From positions 1 through 5,456 of the forward strand of contig JADFOM010000189.1 of NCBI GenBank assembly GCA_022562835.1: a DNA stretch of 5,456 nucleotides, given 5' to 3'. A program made the translations under genes and the position numbers. The stretch's first letter is position 1, and every line of letters begins with the position of its first letter. Positions 1 through 4,966 of this stretch are shown here, piece after piece. The notes below the pieces were generated by a model that saw only the letters and a program-made list of their open reading frames with translations, searched no databases and had not been told where the DNA came from. The DNA comes from Acidobacteriota bacterium (GTDB lineage Bacteria > Actinomycetota > Acidimicrobiia > Acidimicrobiales > SHLQ01).

Positions 1-117
1 CCCCGTCTGCCTACCCACTATCGGCCCGCACCCGATCCATCGTCCAACTCGACCGCCCGCGAACCCCGCTTCGCGCTGCGTCAGGCCCGTTTTTCGGACG
101 CGCGGCCCCAGGGCGGC

Positions 118-146
118 TTGCCTCTTCGCGAAAGGCCAACGATACT
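118..146 (+). promoter_or_regulatory. Possible sigma-70-type promoter of the truncated lipoprotein gene
   Basis: TTGCCT at 118-123 and GATACT at 141-146 are separated by 17 bp, the preferred spacing for a housekeeping promoter. Each hexamer matches the consensus at 4 of 6 positions, including the leading TTG and the key A2 and T6 of the -10. Transcription would begin near 152, leaving a leader of about 35 nt that ends in the AGGAGG ribosome site at 175-180. CGATACT recurs at 163-169, too close to the start codon to act as a second -10. Called from sequence match alone; such matches also arise by chance. Confidence 0.33.
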
Positions 147-186
147 TCTGCCCGCACGCGATCGATACTCGTATAGGAGGATTCTG

Positions 187-429
187 ATGACGGATACCGC
201 GTACCCAAGACTTGCACGTGGATCGGTCCTGCTGGCAGCCGCAGCGGCTGCCGGCTGCACCGCGCCGCGCCGAACCGCACTCGACGACTATGTACACGCA
301 CCCGACCCGGCCTACGCCTGGAACGTGGTCAAGACGCTGCCCGGCGAAGGGCACACCACCTACGTCCTCGAGCTCACCTCCCAGACCTGGTTGGCGACGG
401 CAGCCAGTTCTGGAGCTGGATTTCGTTGA
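187..429 (+). pseudogene. Truncated PqaA-like (PhoPQ-activated pathogenicity-related) lipoprotein, N-terminal fragment
   Basis: This is an 80-codon reading frame starting at ATG 187, with a strong AGGAGG ribosome site at 175-180 and a 6-nt spacer. Residues 1-23 form a lipoprotein signal peptide: arginines at 8 and 11, then an Ala/Leu-rich stretch ending in an AAGC lipobox with Cys24, which would be lipidated. Residues 30-68 (ALDDYVHAPDPAYAWNVV, then LPGEGHTTYVLELTSQTW) match, from memory, the start of the mature PqaA / PhoPQ-activated pathogenicity-related family, alpha/beta-hydrolase-like proteins of roughly 400-500 residues. Similarity stops at SQTW (about base 389). The next 11 residues are unrelated to the family, and a TGA follows at 427-429. 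From about 390 the DNA encodes an epimerase C-terminus in another frame, so more than 80% of this gene is missing. The hydrolase core is absent, so no activity is expected. The signals needed to express a short secreted lipopeptide are still present. Family assignment is fairly sure; whether the break is biological or an assembly error cannot be told. Confidence 0.68.
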
Positions 430-746
430 GGGATCAGGTCAACGCCTTGATCTGGCTCCTCGACAACGACCTCTCAGGTCCCTTCAACCTGACCGCGCCC
501 AACCCCGTCACGAACTCCGAGTTCACAACCGAACTAGGTAAGGCGGTCCGCCGTCCAACGTTCTTGCCAACACCGTCGTTTGCCCTCTACGCAAAGTTAG
601 GTCGAGAGCTCGCGCGGGCATTGCTGTTCACCAGCACCCGAGCGCATCCCGCGGCACTCGAGGACAGTGGTTTCGAGTTCGCCGATGGTCACCTGAGCGA
701 CGCATTCGTAAACATACTGGGCAAGGACCATCCAACAAGGGGTTGA
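393..746 (+). pseudogene. C-terminal fragment of a TIGR01777-type NAD-dependent epimerase with DUF1731
   Basis: The frame through GGC 393 reads GDGSQFWSWISLRDQVNAL, then LDNDLSGPFNLTAPNPVTN, and ends at TGA 744-746. This is the hallmark second half of the TIGR01777 (YfcH/SulA-like) short-chain epimerase family: the W-S-W-I-S-x-R-D motif, then the L-S-G-P-x-N-L-T-A-P-N-P-V-T motif, then a C-terminal DUF1731 segment (about 560-720, beginning FLPTPSFALYAKLG). Family members are about 300 residues; only about 118 remain. The Rossmann N-terminus with its GxxGxxG nucleotide site and YxxxK catalytic residues is missing, replaced by the start of a PqaA-like gene. No ATG lies in frame near the junction; TTG 426 is the nearest possible start and has no good ribosome site. 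The fragment should therefore be inactive. The reading frame of the remaining part has no stop or frameshift, which suggests a recent break or an artefact. TGA 744-746 lies 3 nt before the next gene's start. Confidence 0.78.
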
Positions 747-749
747 ATA

Positions 750-1181
750 GTGAACGAACAATCGGTTTCTGAGCAGCGCGTGATCGCTGCGGACGCGGCA
801 GACATCTTTGCGGTGATCGCTGACGCGAATCGTCATTCTGAGTTCGACGGATCGGGGACGGTGAAGGGCACAGCCTCGATCACTGAGCCGCTCGCTCTCG
901 GCAGCAAGTTCAGGATGAAGATGCGGCTGGGGCTCCCCTACCGAATCACGAGCACGGTCGTCGAGTTCGAACTCGATCGGCTGATCGCTTGGCAGCATCC
1001 GGGTAAACACACCTGGCGCTACGAACTCGAACCCATGGACGATGCAACGTTGGTAACCGAGACGTTCGACTGGTCCACCTCTCGATCCCCGAAGCTGATC
1101 GAGCTTTTCAGATTCCCGAAGTCACATCCATCGAAAATGGCGCAAACCCTCGAACGTCTCGAGTCTGTTGTGACCGACTGA
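750..1181 (+). CDS. SRPBCC-family protein (polyketide cyclase/dehydrase-like, START-type fold)
   Basis: A 143-residue protein starting at GTG 750, with an AAGGGG ribosome site at 737-742 and a 7-nt spacer. It has the length and pattern of a single SRPBCC (Polyketide_cyc2-like) domain: a first strand at 6-13, paired helices around 16-32 (ADIFAVIADANRHSEFDG), a LGSKFRMKMRLG strand at 50-61, a strand containing FELDRLIAWQHPG near 73-85, the WRYELEP...ATLVTETFDW hairpin at 89-108, and a long C-terminal helix at 124-142. There is no signal peptide or membrane segment, so it is probably cytoplasmic. The fold encloses a hydrophobic ligand cavity; the ligand cannot be inferred, and no catalytic residues are recognisable. 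It sits 3 nt after the end of the epimerase fragment. Some TIGR01777 proteins carry or neighbour an SRPBCC domain, so the two genes may once have worked together. The fold call is sound; the function is unknown. Confidence 0.82.
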   Translation: MNEQSVSEQRVIAADAADIFAVIADANRHSEFDGSGTVKGTASITEPLALGSKFRMKMRLGLPYRITSTVVEFELDRLIAWQHPGKHTWRYELEPMDDATLVTETFDWSTSRSPKLIELFRFPKSHPSKMAQTLERLESVVTD

Positions 1182-1254
1182 TCACACACACGGTCTGCCT
1201 AGCACCTCAGCTCTTGGCCCACTTGCTGGTCTTCTGAGGAGCAAGATCGATTGA

Positions 1255-1590
1255 TCAGGCCTCTTCCATTCCGGCGAGAAGTTCTGCGTCGTCGGGTGGC
1301 TCAACACCTTCGGTGTAATAGGTGTAGAGACTCTCGATGATCTCCTTGATGCCTTCGGCACCGCCCATGGTCAGTTCCACGGTGACGACGTTGGAGTTGA
1401 TGTGGATCGATGAAATCGAGCCGCGCTCGAAGAGCCGGCGGGCGAGTTCATCGCTCGGGCGGTCCATCACAGCGTCGTCCGACGACCGGTAATGGTCGTG
1501 TCCCATCCCTGTCAAGACGCGGTTGAGCTCGAAGCGGACGACTCCAAGTCGTGAGGAAGGTTTTTCGACGACGGTCACCGGCTGTCCCAT
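1255..1590 (-). CDS. Small NifU N-terminal-like (Nfu_N) conserved protein
   Basis: A 111-residue protein from ATG 1588-1590. A longer open frame continues upstream, but it would run into the end of rnhB and its extra residues look like antisense translation of that gene, so this ATG is preferred. The pattern fits an Nfu_N (scaffold protein Nfu/NifU N-terminal, PF08712-like) domain: a strand PGVVRFELNR-like at about 15-24, the GMGHDHYRS stretch at 28-36, DELARRLFERGSISSIHI at 47-64 corresponding to the P-L-A-x-x-L-F segment, and NSNVVTVEL at 65-73 corresponding to the I-T-V strand, followed by a helix and a TYYTEGVEPP tail. It has no cysteine at all, so unlike full-length Nfu it cannot bind an iron-sulfur cluster through CxxC; an adaptor or partner-binding role is possible but unproven. 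It is the last gene of the minus-strand block, 49 nt after rnhB, and converges with the SRPBCC gene. No clear Shine-Dalgarno site precedes the ATG. Domain call from memory of the family, moderate certainty. Confidence 0.68.
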   Translation of the reverse strand: MGQPVTVVEKPSSRLGVVRFELNRVLTGMGHDHYRSSDDAVMDRPSDELARRLFERGSISSIHINSNVVTVELTMGGAEGIKEIIESLYTYYTEGVEPPDDAELLAGMEEA

Positions 1591-1598
1591 GGTCGAAG

Positions 1599-1604
1599 AT
1601 GCTA
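1599..1604 (-). promoter_or_regulatory. Possible leaderless-type -10 element before the NifU-N-like gene
   Basis: On the minus strand TAGCAT lies 8 nt upstream of ATG 1590, in the gap after rnhB. It fits the actinobacterial TANNNT -10 pattern and would start transcription about 2 nt before the ATG. Together with the missing Shine-Dalgarno site, this suggests the gene may have its own leaderless or near-leaderless transcript. The motif is short and the evidence weak. Confidence 0.22.
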
Positions 1605-1639
1605 CCGGCCTCGCCAGACGATATTCGAGGTGTGCGCGA

Positions 1640-2311
1640 TCAGAACAGCGTGGCTTGCGCATCGCGCCTGTGCCGTGGCGGATTCGACCACACCAACGAA
1701 TCCATGAATGCCCAAGAGCGGCGATGAAACGCCGTGGGCCCCCAGGCTTGAAGGACCGACTGGTGGCGCGGGCACGGATACCCCTTATTGCGCTCAAAGT
1801 CGTAGCCCGGATACCAACGCGCCGCGTGTCTCATGATGCGGTCGCGGGAGACCTTCGCGACAATCGATGCTGCGGCGATCGTCAAAGACGATGCATCACC
1901 ACCAACGATCGTCTCGGCACGACCATCGCCGAGGAAGTCCCAGTTGCCGTCGATCAAGATTCGGGTTGGTTCGCTGCCCAGGCCCGCTAGACAACGCTGC
2001 GCAGCGAGGCGCTGCGCGTCGGACATCCCCAGCTCATCACACTCTCTGTGTGTCGCGTGGCCAACCGAATATGCATCACACCAGCTCGTGATTCGATCGA
2101 ACGCTGTTTCGCGCTCGGCGCTCGTCAACATCTTCGAGTCACGCACCTTGTAGATGCGTCGGTCGCGCGGCGCTACCACCGCCGCAAGGGTCAGCGGCCC
2201 CGCCCAAGCACCCTTGCCGACCTCGTCCATGCCGGCGACCACATGGCCGCTTGACCAGGCGGCACGTTCGGCTGACAGTCCTGGGCTCGAGGTCCTCAGC
2301 GATTTGCGCAT
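1640..2311 (-). CDS. rnhB: Ribonuclease HII
   Basis: A 223-residue RNase HII, a normal length for the family. It cuts the RNA strand of RNA-DNA hybrids and the 5' side of single ribonucleotides in DNA, starting ribonucleotide excision repair in the cytoplasm. The acidic metal-binding set is complete: D29 and E30 (GMDEVGKGAWAGP), D121 (ILIDGNWDF) and D139 (VGGDASS), with the D121-D139 spacing of 18 seen in E. coli (D108/D126). Also present are DSKMLTSAERE (58-68), IAAASIVAKVSRDR (145-158) and KGYPCPRHQ (176-184), then FHRRSW (195-200). The usual G-R-G motif that reads the ribonucleotide 2'-OH is G-K-G here (32-34). The start is ATG 2309-2311. GTG 2318-2320, three codons earlier and in frame, has a better ribosome site (GAAGG, 8-nt spacer) and could be the true start. 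It lies 22 nt after the upstream 513-residue gene, so cotranscription is likely. The C-terminus ends in an Arg-rich tail and QATLF, past the family core. Confidence 0.96.
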   Translation of the reverse strand: MRKSLRTSSPGLSAERAAWSSGHVVAGMDEVGKGAWAGPLTLAAVVAPRDRRIYKVRDSKMLTSAERETAFDRITSWCDAYSVGHATHRECDELGMSDAQRLAAQRCLAGLGSEPTRILIDGNWDFLGDGRAETIVGGDASSLTIAAASIVAKVSRDRIMRHAARWYPGYDFERNKGYPCPRHQSVLQAWGPTAFHRRSWAFMDSLVWSNPPRHRRDAQATLF

Positions 2312-2333
2312 CGTCTTCACACCAACAAGACCT

Positions 2334-3875
2334 TCATGACAGCAATACCTCCCCATTGTCGCCGTGGCCCTCGAACGTCTCGTCGAGACCGCAACGTACG
2401 CGCAACGAGTCGACCTTGCCGCCGCTGCGATCGAGCTCCCATAACAATGCAGGTCGGTCGTCGTGCCAACGCAGAGCAAACGACAATCGTCCCATCGACA
2501 AGTTCAGACCATGCACCTCGACCGGTGTTTCGACCCAAGCTTCGGGTATCGCCGGAAGGATCTGCACGAGATCGGCTGGCCATTGAGTGCACAACATGGA
2601 CTCGATCAGCGCGACAACCGCCGCCGAGGTCGCATCGTGATCGATCCGACCTAGCGGTCGAGCCGTGTCCGCGACGAACCCCTCCGGAAATCGCCCGAAT
2701 CGGTTCCTCGCCCGGTCCAGGCGCTCGACGAGGCGGTCATCCCAACCCGACAGGAGACTTGAGCTGAGATTGGCAGTGTCGCATGAGGACGATGAATGCT
2801 CGGCTCCGGCTGTGGCGATCGACCGCACTGTTTCGGCAGACTGATCCAGCTCTGAAGCCAGTAGGGCCAGCCAACTCGCAGCGGCGGGGTCGACCGGCTC
2901 ACCGTGGCGCTGCAGCGTTTCGAGCGCGGCCGCACCAAGCGCGAGGCAGGCCGCGGCTGACTCGCTCCACTCAGCCGCTTCGCGATCCGAGTTGCACACC
3001 CAGCGCTTGACCACGAAAGCGATTAGGCGAGCGGTCGCCGGTTTGCGCAACGCCTGACGCGAGATACAACCGTCGGTCGGCCAGCGATCCGAAAGCGAGC
3101 CATCCACCGCAGCGATCAGCGCAGCATCGATCGGATCGTTTGACCTCGAGAGCGCAACGCGGGTCAATGCGCTGCGGTACAGCCCGGCGATCATGGGATC
3201 GTCGTGTGCGATAGTCGCGGCGTTGCTGGCACAGTAGGCGTCCCAACCACTTCGTACGGCGTCGGCACCGCGGATCACGGGGTCCGGGTCATCGACGCGA
3301 TCGATGACGATGCGTGATGACAAACCGTGCGTGAGTGGTCCCGCCAGAGCCGCCCAGCGTTGTTTTGGCCTTCTCGAGGACGCGGGCTGAGATGACGGAT
3401 CTTCGAGCTGCTCGAGATCAACAGCTCCCTGGCCGAGCGCCACAACCGTCCAAGGGTCCGCTCCAATCATTCGCGTGCTGTCGAGCGCGACCGATCGTTG
3501 CGCTGGTAGGAGAACAGCTGCACTTCTTGCCGGGCCCGACAGAACCCATCCGAGACCGAACGGTGTATCACCCTCGTTATGTGCATCGAGGACGACCACC
3601 GAACCTTCCCCCACCTGTTCTGCATGGCTTACGATGCGCAGTCCGCCGTTGAAGTATCGGTTCTCGACTACGACACCGCAGTCGATGAAGTGCTGCGTCG
3701 ACTGCTCCTCGGCGAGCCATTGCCATCCACTGCCGCGATGAAGTATGGGCCTGCAGCACAGACCTGTCGCAGACAAGCCGAGAGTCGCGTCCGCCCCAAC
3801 CGTCGCTATCACACCCGCTCCAGCAGTACCGATGGAGACGCCGGTTGAACCGGTCGCTGACGATGCCTTGCTCAC
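2334..3875 (-). CDS. Uncharacterised 513-residue protein with a glycosidase-like C-terminus
   Basis: I cannot assign a function. The start taken is GTG 3873-3875, overlapping the gpsA stop in a GTGA arrangement that favours translational coupling. No good ribosome site precedes it; GTG 3810-3812 (codon 22), with GGAG 5 nt upstream, is an alternative that removes a Gly/Ser/Thr/Ala-rich leader (residues 2-21). Residues about 45-115 look beta-rich (GWQWLAEEQSTQHFIDCGVV, later VVVLDAHNEGDTPFGLGWVL), resembling the sugar-binding beta-sandwich placed before an alpha-helical barrel. Residues about 205-390 are mostly helical with many Ala/Leu repeats. Residues 394-480 (FPEGFVAD, IDHDATSAAVVALIESML, ILPAIPEAWVETPVEVHGL, then FALRWHDDRPALLWELD) resemble the end of six-hairpin glycosidase-like or glycogen-debranching-like proteins, where LPA-x-PEAW is followed by a small beta domain. 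Acidic residues such as D412 and D414 are candidates, but no catalytic pair can be named. There is no convincing signal peptide or membrane helix. I recall similar unnamed proteins in actinobacteria. The reading frame is solid; function is open. Confidence 0.85.
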   Translation of the reverse strand: MSKASSATGSTGVSIGTAGAGVIATVGADATLGLSATGLCCRPILHRGSGWQWLAEEQSTQHFIDCGVVVENRYFNGGLRIVSHAEQVGEGSVVVLDAHNEGDTPFGLGWVLSGPARSAAVLLPAQRSVALDSTRMIGADPWTVVALGQGAVDLEQLEDPSSQPASSRRPKQRWAALAGPLTHGLSSRIVIDRVDDPDPVIRGADAVRSGWDAYCASNAATIAHDDPMIAGLYRSALTRVALSRSNDPIDAALIAAVDGSLSDRWPTDGCISRQALRKPATARLIAFVVKRWVCNSDREAAEWSESAAACLALGAAALETLQRHGEPVDPAAASWLALLASELDQSAETVRSIATAGAEHSSSSCDTANLSSSLLSGWDDRLVERLDRARNRFGRFPEGFVADTARPLGRIDHDATSAAVVALIESMLCTQWPADLVQILPAIPEAWVETPVEVHGLNLSMGRLSFALRWHDDRPALLWELDRSGGKVDSLRVRCGLDETFEGHGDNGEVLLS

Positions 3876-4867
3876 GCCTGTTCGTGACCCGTCTTGCGCC
3901 GTAGAAGACCACGGTACGCGTCTTGAGCCGAGCGTCCCTCGAGGACCACAGCACTCATCTCCTCTGCAATCGGCGCGTCGATCCCATAATGGCGGGCGAG
4001 TTCCACCACCACCGGCGCACTCTTCACGCCCTCGGCCACCTGATTCATCTCCTCGATGATCGACTCAAGGCTGTCTCCGCGGCCGAGACGCTCTCCGACG
4101 TGACGGTTGCGGCTCTGCGTGCTCACACAGGTCGCCACCAGGTCACCCATTCCGGCCAATCCGGCGAACGTCGCCGGATCACCACCCATCGCGACGCCAA
4201 GGCGAGTCATCTCAGCAAGTCCGCGGGTGATGACCGCTGCACGGGTGTTGTCACCAGTGCCCAGCCCGACCGCCATACCAGCGGCCAGCGCCACCACATT
4301 CTTCAGTGCTCCACCCAACTCACAGCCGATCACATCGCTGTTGCGGTACACGCGGAACAGATCGGTGGAAAACACGTCCTGGAGGCGTTCGGAGATGCCG
4401 TCATCTGTGGTCGCGATCACCGCCGCTGCTGCGTGACCGGCCAAGATTTCCTTTGCAAGGTTGGGTCCGGTCAACACTCCTAGCGGATGACCGGGCAGTA
4501 CCTCGCCAGCGACCTGCGTCATTCGTAGCTTTGAACCTTGTTCAAGACCCTTTGTGAGGCTGATCACCGGCACCCAGGCGCGAAGGTGAGGCGCTAGTTC
4601 CTCGCAGGTTGCGCGGAAACAATGTGACGGCACCCCCATCACGAGCAGGTCGGCCTGACCGACCACCAAGGCGAGATCGTCTGATGCGGTCAGGTCTTGG
4701 TGCAGCGTGTGGGTAGGGAGATAGGTCTCGTTCGTGTGTGCCGAGTTGATCTCGTCGGCGACCTCCGCTCGACGCGCCCACACCATGGTCGGTTCGTTGT
4801 GAGCCGCCAGGTGCGCGACCGTCGTACCCCACGAACCTGCGCCGATCACCGCTACCTGCATCGTCAT
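3872..4867 (-). CDS. gpsA: NAD(P)-dependent glycerol-3-phosphate dehydrogenase
   Basis: A full-length 331-residue cytoplasmic enzyme that reduces dihydroxyacetone phosphate to sn-glycerol 3-phosphate, the backbone for phospholipid synthesis. The Rossmann nucleotide site GAGSWG is at 9-14, near the N-terminus as usual. VPSHCFR (79-85) and SLTKGLE (103-109, with conserved K106) follow, then GPNLAKEI (134-141). The C-terminal helical domain holds the catalytic lysine K189 in ELGGALKNVVALAAG, TRGLAEMTRLG (214-224), GLAGMGDLVATC (236-247), the phosphate-binding SRNRHVG (252-258) and EGVKSA (279-284). All key residues are present. The start is ATG 4865-4867; another ATG two codons on is possible. 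Upstream, TAGGGT lies 6 nt before the ATG and could serve as a leaderless -10 hexamer, while its AGGG part is also a passable ribosome site with a 7-nt spacer. It is the first gene of the minus-strand block and is divergent from cofC. Its stop overlaps the start of the next gene by 4 bp. Confidence 0.98.
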   Translation of the reverse strand: MTMQVAVIGAGSWGTTVAHLAAHNEPTMVWARRAEVADEINSAHTNETYLPTHTLHQDLTASDDLALVVGQADLLVMGVPSHCFRATCEELAPHLRAWVPVISLTKGLEQGSKLRMTQVAGEVLPGHPLGVLTGPNLAKEILAGHAAAAVIATTDDGISERLQDVFSTDLFRVYRNSDVIGCELGGALKNVVALAAGMAVGLGTGDNTRAAVITRGLAEMTRLGVAMGGDPATFAGLAGMGDLVATCVSTQSRNRHVGERLGRGDSLESIIEEMNQVAEGVKSAPVVVELARHYGIDAPIAEEMSAVVLEGRSAQDAYRGLLRRKTGHEQA

Positions 4868-4873
4868 GTCACG

Positions 4874-4879
4874 ACCCTA
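4874..4879 (-). promoter_or_regulatory. Possible leaderless -10 element for the gpsA block
   Basis: TAGGGT on the minus strand fits the actinobacterial -10 pattern TANNNT. Its final T is separated from ATG 4867 by exactly 6 nt (CGTGAC), so transcription would begin on the A of the start codon. This would make the gpsA-led transcript leaderless. AGGG inside the hexamer could instead act as a ribosome site on a longer transcript, so the two readings compete. No convincing -35 is visible. Confidence 0.35.
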
Positions 4880-4954
4880 ATCGGCCTCGCCCGGCGGAAC
4901 CCCGACCGAGCACAGCGCGGCCGATCACCGGACGGACCAACCATCATCGGGAGA

Positions 4955-4960
4955 TAACGT
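4955..4960 (+). promoter_or_regulatory. Possible leaderless -10 element for cofC
   Basis: TAACGT fits TANNNT, and its final T lies exactly 6 nt (GGAGTG) before GTG 4967, putting transcription initiation on that start codon. The same bases contain an in-frame TAA (4955-4957) that limits the coding region to GTG 4964 or GTG 4967. A GGGAG at 4949-4953 is 10 nt before GTG 4964 and is the alternative ribosome-site explanation. The element faces the gpsA one across the 99-bp intergenic gap. Confidence 0.35.
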
Positions 4961-4966
4961 GGAGTG

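Noticed and set aside
58..94. Hairpin CGCGAA / TTCGCG (58-63 and 70-75) followed by a T5 run at 90-94, as a possible terminator
   Set aside because: The T run begins 14 nt after the stem, too far for an intrinsic terminator, and the stem is only 6 bp. No gene end is visible upstream in the window.
11..301. Minus-strand 96-codon open frame across the upstream region and the lipoprotein start
   Set aside because: Arg/Ser-rich composition typical of antisense translation of GC-rich DNA, no family resemblance, and it opposes a gene with a strong ribosome site and a recognisable signal peptide.
1205..1239. Inverted repeat CCTCAG / CTGAGG between the convergent SRPBCC and NifU-N-like genes, as a bidirectional terminator
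   Set aside because: 6-bp arms around a 23-nt loop with no T-run on either side; too weak to call, although a terminator is expected somewhere in this 73-bp gap.
1523..1990. Plus-strand 155-codon open frame opposite rnhB and the NifU-N-like gene
   Set aside because: It is antisense to two well-supported genes and its product is Arg-rich without family features.
2368..2382. 15-bp exact repeat CCCTCGAACGTCTCG, also at 1147-1161
   Set aside because: Both copies lie inside coding regions, in different frames and relative orientations to their genes, with no extended similarity. Probably chance in GC-rich sequence.
2377..2389. Palindrome GTCTCG-T-CGAGAC
   Set aside because: It sits within the end of the 513-residue coding sequence, is short, and has no T-run or promoter context.
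3923..4483. Plus-strand 186-codon open frame opposite gpsA
   Set aside because: Shadow of gpsA, whose motifs are all intact on the minus strand; the His/Arg-rich product has no recognisable domain.
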